Of a stretch of DNA of 64,000 bases, positions 28,311 through 39,635 are shown piece by piece; position 1 is the first letter of the stretch, and every line of letters begins with the position of its first letter. The translations under genes and the position numbers were made by a program. The DNA is taken from positions 4,898,001 to 4,962,000 of the forward strand of contig JAETXT010000007.1 in NCBI GenBank assembly GCA_019188255.1. The letters are read 5' to 3'. Below the pieces are notes generated by a model that was given only the letters and a program-made list of their open reading frames with translations, was not told the origin of the DNA and searched no databases. This stretch comes from Verticillium longisporum. Lineage: Eukaryota; Ascomycota; Sordariomycetes; Glomerellales; Plectosphaerellaceae.

Positions 28311-30438
28311 CTATCGGTTGTCCTGGACACTGCCGACAAAGGACGGATCCTTGATGCTGCCGCCTGCGTCGCCGAGGCCTGCAATCGGCCGGTTGTAGCT
28401 GAAGCCCTGGAACTGGTTCTGCATCGTCTGCGAGAGCATCGGTCCATCCACGAACGAGTCTTGCGGGGCTTCGTTCGTGAATTCGGGATCAAAGTTGTTG
28501 GTGTCCAGAGCATCCACCTGAAAGACTATTGTCAGCAATGCATTCTCCTATAAGACAGAACCTGCACTACGGGAAATCTGTGGTTGAACTCACAACGCTG
28601 GGCTTGAACGCCGGCTCGTACTTGCGCTGCAGCAGCTTACGCCAGTCAATGGCGTGGAAGAAGGGGTGCGCCTTGATCTCGGCCGAGCCGTTGGCTCCAA
28701 GGCGCTCTTCCGGCTTACGGTTGAGGAGCTTGATGAGAAGGTCCTTGGCGGCAGGAGGCACAATGTCGTGGCCGGGGAAGTGAAGTGGTTCCGACAGAAT
28801 CTTGCGGTACATCTCGTTGGTGTTCTCGTCATAGAAAGGAGGTAGACCCGTCAACATCTCGTACAGCAGAACTCCGAGGGTCCACCAATCCACCGTCTTC
28901 TGGTAGCCCTGGCCTTTGAGAAGTTCAGGCGCCAGATACTAGGGGGTGCCGCAGGATGTGTTGGTCCTGCCTTTGTCCTTCATGACCAGCTTGCAGAGAG
29001 CGAAATCGCACAAGGCAATGCGGCCTTGGGAGTCGAGCAGAATGTACTCCGCCTTCAGATCGCGGTAGATGACGTTGAAGCCGTGGAGGCACTCAAGGGC
29101 ACAGAGCAGTTCTGCAGTGTAGAATCGCGAGCGATTGACGTCAAATCGCTGCTCCTTCTGCAGGTGGTGGAACAGTTCGCCACCGTTGATGAAGGCGAGG
29201 ACGAAATACAGCTTCGCAGGTGACTGGAAGGTGAATTTGAGGGGGACGATGAAGGGATTGTTAATCTGTGCCAGCACCGACCTCTCTGCCAGCGTGTGTG
29301 CGACTTCGGATCGGGAGATGATGTGTGCCTTGCGGATCGTTTTCACGGCGTAGATCCGGTGGGTGTCCTTCTTGCGAACCTGCATGACCTTGCCGAAGCT
29401 TCCCTTACCTACCAGCTTGAGCAATTCAAAGTCCTCAATCTGAAGCTTGCCCGCACGATTCTCGACATACTCAACGCCAATCTTGAGCTTGCCAGTGCCA
29501 TACTGCACATCGGTCCATTGGACTCCGCTGTGTCCGAGGCTCTTCTCGCGATTGGCATGGTCAGCGGCAGCCGACTCGCGGTCCTTCTTGCTGGCTTTGG
29601 GGTCTTCGACAAACGATTGGCGCTCTTCGAAACGAGGGTTGATGCGGACGACGCCAAGGAAAATATCCTGGCTGCGTCCGGAGCCTGGTGCCGCCAAGGG
29701 GTTGCGCATGTAGAGGTGGATGCCGAGCTCGGTGACACGCGACACATCGAACTTGTACTGCGTGTTGCTGCCTGCCCAGAGGGGTTCTCGGGTGTACCCT
29801 CGACAGAGTTGACGAAGACTTGGACCTTATCAAAGTCGATCAGTGCGTAAGGCATGTATTTTCCTGAGATGCGGCCGTGATTCGTGGGGATGCCGCTAAA
29901 GCCGCTGCCGCTCGATGTCTGAGGACGGCCGGACCCGTTGATGAAGGAGCCAGCCACTCGTTGAGAGGAGCCGGGGCGTACGGAGCCAACACCGCTGAGG
30001 GCATTTCCGGTCGATAGAGAGTTCTGTGGGTGCGAAGAGTTGAATGTGGCGCGGTGCTGTTCGGGTAGCGAGAAGCCCTGGCCTCGTGGAGTGTGACGAC
30101 GAGAATACCGGGCTTGGGCGGCGTGACGACAGGAGCTTGCGCCATGCTTTCGGAGGCAGCTGGTGGGTGAGGGGATTAGCCCAAGGTTACGGGAAGGTGC
30201 GAGGCATAATGGTTGCTCGTGACTACAACTTCCAGACATTGCTGCCGTAGCTAGACGTACCGATGGTGTCGCTGTTGGACAGCGGGGAAGGAGTGGCGGG
30301 GGCAGCGGCGCCCGCGCTGGCACTGGGCTGGCCCTTTTCCCCTTCAACGATGGTCGAGGTGGAGGGGGAACGGGAGAAGGTGCTGGCCAAGGGGCCCAGG
30401 TGAGTCTCCTTGAGCTTCTTGGTGAGCTTCCACGACAT
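28311..30438 (-). pseudogene. YPK1: YPK1/YpkA-type AGC protein kinase, disrupted as sequenced
   Basis: Ypk kinases act downstream of TORC2 and sphingoid-base signalling, controlling membrane lipid balance. Exons 30261-30438, 28594-30159 and 28311-28517 encode about 650 aa if two 1-base losses are allowed for. Parts: N-terminal MSWKLTKKLKETHLGP, C2-like region (KPGILVVTLHE onwards), kinase domain with GKGSFGKV, AVK and AERSVL, and a C-terminal hydrophobic motif (FQGFSYN). Damage: frameshift at 30082-30083 (GGG to GG), frameshift at 29781-29784 (C5 to C4), and TAG at 28939-28941 replacing Glu of GTPEY. In the catalytic loop the family's RDLKPEN reads RDLKAEY, losing the Mg-binding Asn, and DFG reads DFA. 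The rest of the protein is close to the family consensus, so the damage is localised. Either a dead paralogue or a badly resolved copy of the real gene. Confidence 0.85.
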
Positions 30439-31773
30439 GATGGCGAATAGTATGGTCGACCGTCAACAGTCGACAGTGGATGTTGGTGGGCGCTCTGATG
30501 AAAGGGGGCGTTGTGGCCAAAGATGGAAAGGAGAATGTGTCGGTCGGGGGGCGGGCGGTTTTGTCAGCCCGTGTCCTCAGGTCAGTAGAATGGAAGGAGC
30601 GCAGCAGACGGGGTCGAGGGGCGAATAATGCGGAAGAGAATCGATTCAAGAACCTGCTTCTGGAGAATGACGAAACAGAAGCAAAGTCAAAAGGTCGGAC
30701 AGATACCGGTCGGGCAGGCCTGGTGAGGTGTATTGTATCGATGGAAGGGGCTCTCCAGGGTCCCAGGTCTGGTGTTTGGCGAACCGAAGTTGAACCCCGC
30801 AAAGTGGCCAGCAGTCGACTGGTTGACTGGGCTGAACTGAGAAGGCGCGAGACCAGGACCAGGAGGACCGAGTGGAGGAGGGGTGAGTAAGGTAGTGAAT
30901 ATGTCCCTCGGCAGGTGTCAGGCGGGTAGAAAGGTACCTGAGGGTGACCTTGGTCGGGGCAGGTACCCAACTCGGATGGCAGGCGATCCAAACACACGCG
31001 GGTCCGCTTATCTAGTGAATGGGTCCCGCGTTGAGGAAGGGGAATGAGAATTGATGTCGAGACGAGGAACAAACAGGAGAATCGAGACTGGAAGTTGAGG
31101 TATAAGGGAGTATGGGAATGCTTCAACTTCCAGGTCTCAGGGCAGGTTTAAACCAGGGGTTTCAATGTTGTGTTGGGGGGGTGGTCTTGCCTTGCAGGCT
31201 TGCAGGAGGTGGTACGAAGCAGAGGGGGCGGTGCACCTGCTCCTCGGAGGCCAGTTGCAGTGGGAGGCACTCAGAGGCACTGATCCAAGGAACGATTTGG
31301 TGATGGGGCAGGGGCTGTGACAGTGGCAGTGGCGCTGTGCCCCACCTGGAATTTCACTTGATCGTCTTGGATTACGAATGTTCCAAGAAGAACGAACACT
31401 GAGGTGCCCATATAAGTTACTCACAACGCCGAAAGACCAATAAACCCGTGAACGAAAAGAATGCATCCCGTCCGTCTCTTCAGCTCTGCAACATATCCTA
31501 CGCGAATGAGATGCGGCCTGTCAAGTCGAAACTGGTTCCGTCATCTCTCGGGGCGGCGACACATACACATGCTAGACACCTTGGGCACCAATATGCACAT
31601 CAGAATAAAGGGGTACCGTCTGTGTCCCTTCAAGGTTCTTTGGATGAGAAAGGGATCGACACAGCCTGGCACATCTGAGACTCGTATCACCGTTGTGGCA
31701 CACGTAATAATAGGCAAAAAGCACCACGCAAAACCTTCAAAAAGATGGTGCACCCTTTCGGGTGCCATACAAT
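30439..31773. other. Upstream region of the kinase
   Basis: Presumed promoter and long 5' leader of the YPK-type gene, then the 3' flank of a tRNA gene. Several overlapping frames on both strands show no domain. No other feature seen. Confidence 0.45.
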
Positions 31774-31878
31774 TGACCACAGCAGGGCTCGAACCTGCAA
31801 TCTCCTGATGCCTACAGCAGAGGATCTTTCACCAAGTGCTGTTCGTAGTCAGACGCCTTGCCATTGGGCCATGCGGCC
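31774..31878 (-). tRNA. tRNA-Arg (anticodon ACG) with an intron
   Basis: Reading leftwards from 31878: acceptor strand GGCCGCA pairs with TGTGGTC (two G-U pairs), followed by discriminator A. The D-arm contains TGGCCCAATGGCAAGG. The anticodon loop is CTACGAA, giving anticodon ACG (read as ICG, Arg CGN codons). After base 37 the gene is interrupted by an intron of about 33 nt, then resumes with TCAGG closing the anticodon stem, a variable loop, and the T-arm GCAGGTTCGAGCCCTGC. The A and B box promoters are internal (TGGCCCAATGG and GGTTCGAGCCC). The intron position is canonical for nuclear tRNAs processed by the splicing endonuclease. Confidence 0.93.
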
Positions 31879-32589
31879 TTTGTTGAAAATCGGCGAATTC
31901 TGAACAGTTCATGATCCACAGGGTGGAGGCTCTGCGACGGCGCCTGTCCCTTTCCTGGGGGTTGGCTTCGGGGAGGCCTCGCAAAGATGGGCCGGAATCA
32001 GGAGCTGCGGGGTGTCCTCCATACAACACCTGGCCGCAGCCGTCCCTTAGCATCGTGTCAACGATGAGCAAACATCCATTCGAGACCAGCACCGAGTTGA
32101 TATTTTTTTATGTAAATGCTTCCAGCGCATTCGCGCCTAGGCATTCACTTGTAGACATCGCGGGACGTCTGCCGGGTTCGACATTGGTCACAAGCCGAGA
32201 GACTCCTTACGAGGTCTATAAGCGGCAACTGGCTTTACTGTTTGGCTCGGAGCTTGGATCTATCCCATGCAACATTTACCGTTGGAATTAATCAGGAACC
32301 ACCAGAGTTCACATGTTTTATCCTACAGTTGAGGGGTTTCCCCCAATGGAACCCAGCGGTACCACAGGTGCTCGTAGGCGTTCGATCATGTCAACGTCAG
32401 CCGCGCCAACGACTACCACAGAGAGCAATCGAGTGGTCGATCATTTCGTTTTTTACTCAAATACAACAATTCCTCCCATTGCCAGCGGTTAGCATCTGTG
32501 CTTCATGTTGTTCTTGGTTTAAATCAATCGACATTGCGAACATATCATTCACGTAAAGGAGTAGTCATCGATAACGTAGATACGAAACC
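31879..32589. other. Intergenic
   Basis: Between the tRNA gene and the epoxide hydrolase; about 0.7 kb of promoter sequence. No gene recognised. Confidence 0.45.
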
Positions 32590-33988
32590 ATGTCAGACGT
32601 CGTGCCTTTTACGGTGAGTAAGGTAGCGAACAGCGGGGATGTATCCGTTTCGGCCAAAAGGGGGGGAAGATTTGTCTGCTTACTGAAACGGAGATCAATG
32701 TCCCGGATGCGCTGCTAGAGGAGACGAGAGTCAAGCTCAAGTACGCTCGTCTTGACGATGCCATGGGATCCGTTGAATGGAACGACCTTGAGATCGGCCA
32801 CAAAGCGTTCAAGGAGCTCGTTCAGTTCTGGCGTGACGAGTATGACTGGAAGAACTACGAGTCCTTCTTGAACACCTTCCACCACTTCAAAACAACGATA
32901 CAGGTGCCCGGCTTTGAGGCCCTAGGCATCCACTTTCTTCACCATCGGTCATCGAGGCCAGACGCCGTTCCGCTTCTGTTCCTACATGGCTGGTCAGTTG
33001 AACACACAGGTTACAGGGCTGTAGTGGTGCATGAGCTGACAGGATCAGGCCCGGCTCTTTCCTGGAGGTCCTCAAAATCCTCCCACTGCTGACTGAACCC
33101 GAGGAAGGCAAACCAGCCTTTCATGTCGTTGCCCCCTCACTACCGGGGTTTGGCTTCAGTGACTTCTCGAAGAAAAAAGGCTTTGGTATCGATCAGCATG
33201 CCATTTGTTTCGCCATGCTGATGGAGAGACTGGGCTACAATGAATACTTTTGTCAAGTAAGGCAGCACATACCCAATTGTGGTGAACATGTCTGACCAGA
33301 GTCGTGCTAGGGTGGTGATTGGGGCTCGATAATTACCCGCTTCATGGCTCTGAAGTATCCCAAAGCTGTTCGGGCCATCCACATCAACATGCTCCTGGCG
33401 TTGCCGCCCGACCCGAAGAAGTCGCCCCAGAAGTACGCTCGGTACCAGAAAAAAGACTACGATGAGCGAGACCTGAAGAATATGGAGAGGACGAATTGGT
33501 TTGCCGCGCACGAGGTAAGGCATTGCCTTAAGACTTCTGGCCTATCTGTGTTTTTTTTTAACATTCTTTCCACGTCTTAGCGGGGTTATCAAAGACTTCA
33601 GGAAACCAAGTGTGTGACGCTCGGCTATGGTCTCCACGACTCCCCAATCGCGATACTCGCATGGATGGTGGGCAAGCTCAAATCTTGGACGGACGATTAT
33701 CCGTGGACCAAGGAAGAGCTCATCAACTGGACATTCATGCACTATCAGGGCAGTCCGAGCGCTGCGATGCAGATTTACAAAGAGGCGTTGGCTGTCCTGA
33801 ACGATGATCCAGACAGCATGGTCAAACGCTACGTTACGCAACCAGTCGGTGGTTCTGTTTTCCCTAAAGAGGTGCGTTCTCACACAATATTCAAGCTTCT
33901 GCGACTGATCATATCCTGGCATCATCTTCGTGTGATCAATTGTTCTCTTCAGACAATCTCCAATTTCAATCCCATCCCGCAGACATAG
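32590..33988 (+). CDS. Epoxide hydrolase (EHN, alpha/beta-hydrolase), C-terminally truncated
   Basis: Microsomal-type epoxide hydrolases open epoxides with water through an Asp nucleophile. Exons 32590-32613, 32694-32992, 33049-33256, 33311-33514 and 33581-33988 give 380 aa in frame. The EHN leader domain (PFTINVPDALLEETRVKLKY, then FWRDEYDW) is followed by the oxyanion motif LHGWPGSF and the nucleophile motif GGDWGSII. The lid region (YARYQKKDYDERDLKNMERTN) and TFMHYQGSPSAAMQIYKEAL are also typical. After FPKE, homologues continue for about 60 residues including the catalytic His in a GGHFAA-type motif. Here the frame ends instead with an unrelated tail; splicing GTGCGT...TTCAG (33872-33952) would give an even shorter tail. 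No His motif is found in the next 700 bases, so the enzyme probably lacks its catalytic His. Confidence 0.78.
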
Positions 33989-34696
33989 ACATCCCGGGAC
34001 AACCATCAAACCTGACTTGCAACATCTTGACGACATGTACCAGTGAGGCGGCGGGGTCGGGGGGCTGTTTAGTCAGTGGAGCATCTCGTTAGGCCTCTTA
34101 CACGCCGTTGCATGTCACCAACGAGGGCGTCTACATGGTAGGTAGGTAGTGCATTCGCTATGGAGTAGGTTTGGAGATTGAATTGAGGGAATGACCGGCT
34201 TGTTACTAAATGCACGCATTGGATTTGTAAGGAAGCTATGCATTGGACATGCCTGTTCATTTTCAGTCGAACCTGGCTGCGAAAGAGAAAGACGATAAAT
34301 CCTGGCATGTATGTTCTCACTCATACATTAATTCTGGCACCGAGCACTAAATAATATCGCGCTTCTCAGCGTCCCCAGCAACTAGGCTAGGTTCTTCGAC
34401 GGAAGCCGCTTACCCATATGGAGTGGTTGGGCGCGCGCTAGTGTGATGTATCTCAGCATCATGCCCGACAATCCGCAGGGCCTAACCCAACATGACGTCG
34501 TGTATGCATCGCATGTCAACGATGTTGACGAGATTCAGCGAAGATTCTCCTGAGTTAGTACGATGTGTCATGTATTTTATAAGATATATAGATCTCACAT
34601 ACTCATGTCACGGATTCGGTGATCAACAAGCACACTGGAGCGGTCGCGATTTTCAATCACGGTTTACAGACATCTCCATCTCACGCATCACTCATC
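33989..34696. other. Intergenic
   Basis: About 0.7 kb between the epoxide hydrolase and SDR genes, which point the same way. It was checked in all frames for the missing epoxide hydrolase C-terminus; none was found. Confidence 0.45.
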
Positions 34697-35666
34697 ATGG
34701 CGTCCCTACAGGGAAAGACAGCATTTATCGTAAGCCATGATGATTTGATGCATGTGTCCCCCCACTGACGCTGCAACAGACAGGTGCCTCCATGGGCATT
34801 GGAAAAGCCATTGCTCTAGTCTTAGCAGGCGCCGGGGTAAATGTCGCCTTGGCATCCAGAAGTAAAGTGAGCAGACCTGGCAATCTGGACGAGGCCCATG
34901 AGACTGACGCAACATGAAGGACAAGTTGGAGGCCGTTCGGGACAGTATCGCCGAAAAAGCACCAAAGGTCAAAGTCGGCGTTTACGCCATCGACATCCAA
35001 AACCATGGAGAGGTCGACAACGCCGTCAAGCAGGCTATTGCTGACCTCGGCGAGATTGACATCCTCATCAATAACGTGAGAAGCTCGAGAGACAATCACG
35101 CGCGAAGCGATCGCCTCCTGTAGCTGACAATCCCGCAGGCAGGTCTCGCGCTCGGAGCACCAGCACGCTTCTGGGAGCTCCCCGTCGACGCCGTCTCTCA
35201 AATGTCCGGTACGAACGTGAATGGCGTCATGTTCACGACTCATTCGGTACTCAATCGCAGCATGTGGCCGCGGAAGCGGGGCACCATCCTCAACGTCTCC
35301 TCAGTCACTGGTCTCGAGTGTCCTCCCTTCAATGGCGAGACCGTCTACCATGCGAGCAAGGCGTTCCTCGAGGGCTTCAGTAACAGCCTGCGGAACGAGA
35401 CTGCTGGTTCGAATATCAGGGTCCTGGTGCTGCGGCCTGGCGTTGTGAACACGCATTTCCATCTGCAGCGGGTGCAGTATGATCAGGACGCCATGGAGGA
35501 CTTTTACCAAGGATATGATCCTCTCGTTGCCGAGGACTTGGCGCAGTCGGTACTCTACATGTTGAGCTTGCCAGACCACGTTTCGATAAAAGCTTTGGAT
35601 TGCGTACCGACGGCACAGCGGGCTTTGACCAACTTTGATCGGGAATGGAAATCGAGGCAAGAATAG
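34697..35666 (+). CDS. Short-chain dehydrogenase/reductase (YdfG-like classical SDR)
   Basis: Four exons (34697-34729, 34780-34866, 34920-35075, 35139-35666) encode 267 aa. The Rossmann start is TGASMGIGKAIAL; an Arg-Ser after the second strand (ALASRSK) suggests NADP(H) preference. NNAG is formed across the third intron. The catalytic Ser is in NVSSVTGLE and the Tyr/Lys in YHASK. The C-terminal RVLVLRPGVVNTHFHLQRV and LPDHVSIKALDCVPTAQ match enzymes annotated as 3-hydroxy acid or L-allo-threonine dehydrogenases (YdfG and its yeast homologue). The substrate is therefore probably a small 3-hydroxy acid, though it cannot be fixed from sequence. No defects. The gene follows the truncated epoxide hydrolase on the same strand, but there is no other sign of a shared pathway. 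Confidence 0.9.
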
Positions 35667-36128
35667 GATTCTCATTCATGTTGTGCTTACGCACACTGAA
35701 ATACAGTAGGCTGAATACTCATCAAGGGAACAATTCAAGGTGACCTGGCTCCGGCCGTAGGACGTGTGGCGTGTAACGGGTAACGTTTGCTCCAATAAGT
35801 TTCTGACAGTGGCACGTCGGTTGCAAGGCCAGAAACCATAGCCATGACCACTTATCTCAACTGCGCGTCCCGATTGACGATGGCAGACGCAGAGGAAGCA
35901 GTGTCGAAAGGTCTCGTCGGTGTTACAAGCCCGCGCGGCCAGAAAACCTCTTGGTGTCAAACACCCAGAAGCATAAAGTAAAGTAGGTATATGGTAACGC
36001 GTAAAAGTCTAGTAGCTGTCTGCAGAACGCCAAGTGGATCGATCTTTTTTAAGTCACTCGTCGCAATAGAAACAAATATTCAGCCGGCCTGCACTCCTCC
36101 ACTGCCTTTTTGGACATCAACCAATCCA
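35667..36128. other. Intergenic between convergent genes
   Basis: Shared 3' flank of the SDR and PQ-loop genes. No further feature seen. Confidence 0.5.
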
Positions 36129-37324
36129 TCAACTAGTCGTGTTGTAGTTGACTCGTGGTGTGCCAATGCCACCTGGTCGCAGCAGAGGTCTATCCTCACG
36201 AAGAACTTGACGCTCCTCGCGGTCGTGCAGTCTCTCGAGCTCCTCCTCTGTTTCGGCGTAACGCTCTGGATGGGCCGTGTAGGGCCCGGGCAGGCCATCC
36301 TGCCAGCCCTCGGAGTACGTACGGATAGGGTTTGGCCTTTGAGGCTCGTCGTCATCCAGACCGTTGTTCTCGATCTCGTTTTGGTCTCGCTCTTTGGTCA
36401 GCTCATAGTAGATGGCCATACCCAGCAGGATGCCTTGCATGGTAGCCGTCAGAAGAAAGATGCCCCACGTGCTCCATCCCTCGGCACCCAATCTGAGCCA
36501 CAAGTTGAATGAAAATAGATAGCCGCCCGGGGTCTGAATGCACATCATGGGGATGCTGAGACTGCCGACATGTTTCAAGTGATAAGTCGTCCAGATCTGC
36601 GGAATATACTGGACAGCGGCGAGCGCGGCTGCCATGACACCCAGCAGGTTGGCCCAAAAGTTAAGATGACTCTTCAAAGCGACGGCAAAAACACCTGTCA
36701 GGATGATGATGATGACGGCGTGGAACACACAAAGCAGCCCGACGGTGACCGCAGTGTGCCACTTGGGCGGTTCGCCAGTCAGCTCTTCTTCGGGCACATC
36801 TGCATCTTCAGATCGGAAGAAGACAAGGAAAAGAACCAGACTGGCCAAAGCGTTAGCGATTGCCCACAGAACATGCCGGTTGAACTAGAGTGCCTGATTG
36901 TCAGAGACGTACATGAGGGCGAAGCAAAGCCACTGGACGCCCAGTTGAGCGATGCCCAGGAGACCTGCCAAGCATTCGGAAGTTTCGAGCTGACTGCAAC
37001 AGGCGATGTCTTGTCGTGATGGCGGCACGGTCAGGATGTTGGCGAAGCCAGATGTGGCCGAGGTAACGCCCAGAAGAACGAACCAAGGGGAAATGCCCTC
37101 GGAAGTTCGCCTCGAAGCGATACGGTGATGTTGGGGGAGATATGAGATCAGGAGGCCAAGAAGGATCAAACTGAGAGGGGTGCGGGTTAGCTTGGTCAGA
37201 CATGAAGGATCAGGGTGGCCAGGATAGGCGCAGAGACTCACAGAGAGAGGGATAGGTTGAAGTAGTTGGGAGACCGAAGCTCTTCGCAGCGATCCTTGGT
37301 TTGGAAGAAAGCGGGCACCGCCAT
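36129..37324 (-). CDS. PQ-loop repeat membrane protein
   Basis: Three exons, 37242-37324, 36913-37170 and 36129-36840, give 350 aa. PQ-loop proteins have seven membrane helices and two Pro-Gln motifs; characterised members carry cystine or cationic amino acids out of lysosomes or vacuoles. Both motifs are present: SYLPQHHRI in helix 1-2 and VQYIPQIWTTYHL in the second half. Other hydrophobic segments include WFVLLGVTSATSGF, VGLLCVFHAVIIIILTGVF and GIFLLTATMQGILLGMAIY. The last 80 residues are hydrophilic and acidic and probably cytosolic. The second intron (36841-36912) was chosen because it removes an in-frame TAG, has a CTAAC branch site, and restores the expected CFALILVLFLVFF helix. The substrate cannot be told from sequence. 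Confidence 0.85.
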
Positions 37325-38207
37325 GGTAGGAGAGAAGGCTGCGGAATCCATCTCTCGTCTTTGATAGCGCCTGACTGTGTTGGGAAGAAGCGCCGACTAC
37401 CTGCTCCAACGAACCAAGAGACGACGATTGAAGAAGTACCAGGCCACTAGGTAAGGTGTGCAGGATTTCCGTCCTTCAATCGCAGTTGTGCAGCCAGGGA
37501 GGAGCCAGGCAGCGCCGATCGCCTCAAATGCTGGGGTGTCCTGCAGCGCGGGGAGTCGGTTCGGAGGTCGGGGTTGAGGGTTGGCGGTTATTTCGCGTCG
37601 GGGTGGAAGAGGAGCGATCGTAAGGGACGAGTCAATTCGAGCGCAGTGACGCGGGATCAGCGACACATTTTGCGGGTTCTTGACTTGCGGATCGTGGGGA
37701 TCAAGCTCTACGGTTTGGTGTTTGTAAAATGAGTCGTCGTCGACACTCGGTCAAGGCGCGGTGACGAGAGATGAGCATGGGAAAGTGCCATCAGCCATCA
37801 GCAGACAAGCAGGGAAGCACTGCTTGCCCGCCCAAGCCAAGTGCCACTGACATTCAGGATACGGCAGTAGCGCCAAGCGGCAGGGACCATCCAGTCAAGG
37901 TGGACGGTTCTGGCAAGGCCGAGAGCAGAGGCCAATCAACGGAGCTGTGGCCAGCACGCGCCCTCGAGTTGAGCATGACGTCAAAGTCGACTGCCGCAAG
38001 GTCCAGCATGCAAAGGTACCTGGATCCTATGTTATCAGGGTCCGGCTCCCCGGAGATCCACTACGAGAATGCCCTCACCGAGACTCACCTGGCCCTGAAG
38101 CAAATTGTGCTTGCCATAGACGCGCCGCGACTCTTCGACCTGACCTTGCAATGCTTTCTCCAACAGCCACGACACCGCCAAGCAAACGTTGAGCGCTGGA
38201 CGCTACA
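37325..38207. promoter_or_regulatory. Shared intergenic promoter region of two divergent genes
   Basis: 0.88 kb separating the PQ-loop gene (leftwards) and the WD40 gene (rightwards); both promoters must lie here. No TATA-like box stands out. Open frames here are short and without domains. Confidence 0.45.
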
Positions 38208-39635
38208 ATGACCCCCGCTCACAATGTGGAGAGTGGGATCGCAAACAAGAATGGCCAATTTCTAGACCAGGAATTGCTAGACGCCGCCCGTGGTCTCGAC
38301 TCAAAACCAGCCATCGATGTAGTAGCTGCAACCGCACCACATGTGAGGAACGAGAGTCAAGAGCAGCCTTCATTCTATCGTGGGGCTCAATGGACGGCAG
38401 ATGGTACCACCATAGTTGCCTCCACCTCCGACAACCGCGTGTCGGCTTTTGTACTTCCAGAAAACTTGCTTGAGCCCAACGACGAAGCTCACCAACTTGG
38501 GTCCCAGAGCACCCTTCACCTATCAGAACCATCTTATGCCGTCGCTCCAGCACCCTTCTTCTCACTATCTGAGTCGGCGTCCCAGACGGTGCTCACCTCG
38601 TGCAAGGACCATCCCATTCAACTCCACCACTTGTTTCCCGACGAGGGGACACAATCGCGACTAGCCAGCTACAAGCTCATCCGCCGTGAGACGGAAGAGT
38701 ACATTTCCGCGGAAACCCTGCTTTGGTCTTGGCCAGGAACGCATTTCCTCGTTGGGTCTACAAATCGACTCGATTACTTTGACGTTTCGCGCACTGGTTT
38801 CGATGGACCTATCCTCACGATTCCGACTATTCCCTCAAAACGGCACATCTCAAAGGGAGGGGGCGTTGGTATGAAGGGCATGATCTCGGCGCTTTCCAGC
38901 CAAAGCCCTGCTATCTCAGAGGCACCGATCATAGCTGCGGGCACGTGGACGCGGTGGCTGGGCCTCTACGACGTATCCCGATCGAACAAGGCCATTGCCA
39001 ACTGGAGCGTTCGAGGCGTCGTTAATGATGAGTTTGGTTGCAAAGACGATGGCCGTGGCATTGTCCAGACAATCTGGAGCCCCTGTGGACGATACTTGAC
39101 CATCAATGAGCGACAGGCGAGCAGCATCCTAGTTTACGATGTGCGTGGATCTCGCCAGCCTGTCAGTGTCCTCATTGGCCGTGATGGGGCCACACAACAG
39201 CGCCTGAGCTGCGACGTTTTTGCAGCTTCGACCTCTCATGGGGGTTTTGAGGTATGGGCAGGCTCGAAGGACGGCCATGTGTACGTGTGGGAAGACGTTG
39301 GCAGCCAGCAAGGTGTGCTCGACACGTCGTGGCGCTTCCAGGCTCACAACTCACCGATCGGGAGCACAATACTCCATCCCAGCGGCTCCGTGGTGGCCAC
39401 ATGTTCTGGGGCTTGGGCCCCAATATCGGATGAAGAGCTCGACGAAGGGCTTGGCTCTCGGGACGAACGACAGCTGCCCACCATATCGTCAACCCGCATC
39501 ACATCCGACTGCAGCATCAAGATCTGGGCCATTGGCATGAAGGCAACAGGCGGCGGAGATGATGGCTGCCATCAAACTGATACACCACGTCAGAATCAGC
39601 AGCAGCATCATGCAGAGCAACATGAGCAAGTTTGA
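38208..39635 (+). CDS. WD40 protein, Swt21/TCAB1 (WRAP53)-like
   Basis: Single exon, 475 aa. The N-terminal block SFYRGAQWTADGTTIVASTSDN starts a beta-propeller. The following blades are degenerate but recognisable: LWSWPGTHFLVGSTN, IVQTIWSPCGRYL, FEVWAGSKDGHVYVW and HPSGSVVATCSG, ending with DCSIKIWAIG. The order and the ENLL...LHLSEPSYAVAPAPFFSL region resemble fungal Swt21 (spliceosome-associated) and animal TCAB1/WRAP53, which binds Cajal-body RNAs including telomerase RNA. A role in small nuclear RNP handling is therefore plausible but inferred. The C-terminal 25 residues are Gln/His-rich and disordered. No introns or defects. It shares its promoter region with the PQ-loop gene. Confidence 0.75.
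   Translation: MTPAHNVESGIANKNGQFLDQELLDAARGLDSKPAIDVVAATAPHVRNESQEQPSFYRGAQWTADGTTIVASTSDNRVSAFVLPENLLEPNDEAHQLGSQSTLHLSEPSYAVAPAPFFSLSESASQTVLTSCKDHPIQLHHLFPDEGTQSRLASYKLIRRETEEYISAETLLWSWPGTHFLVGSTNRLDYFDVSRTGFDGPILTIPTIPSKRHISKGGGVGMKGMISALSSQSPAISEAPIIAAGTWTRWLGLYDVSRSNKAIANWSVRGVVNDEFGCKDDGRGIVQTIWSPCGRYLTINERQASSILVYDVRGSRQPVSVLIGRDGATQQRLSCDVFAASTSHGGFEVWAGSKDGHVYVWEDVGSQQGVLDTSWRFQAHNSPIGSTILHPSGSVVATCSGAWAPISDEELDEGLGSRDERQLPTISSTRITSDCSIKIWAIGMKATGGGDDGCHQTDTPRQNQQQHHAEQHEQV

Noticed and set aside
30344..31126. 260-codon minus-strand frame upstream of the YPK-type kinase
   Set aside because: Ser/Arg/Pro-rich with no domain; it overlaps the expected promoter and leader.
31911..32291. 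Short frame between the tRNA and epoxide hydrolase
   Set aside because: No domain and no start context; treated as intergenic.
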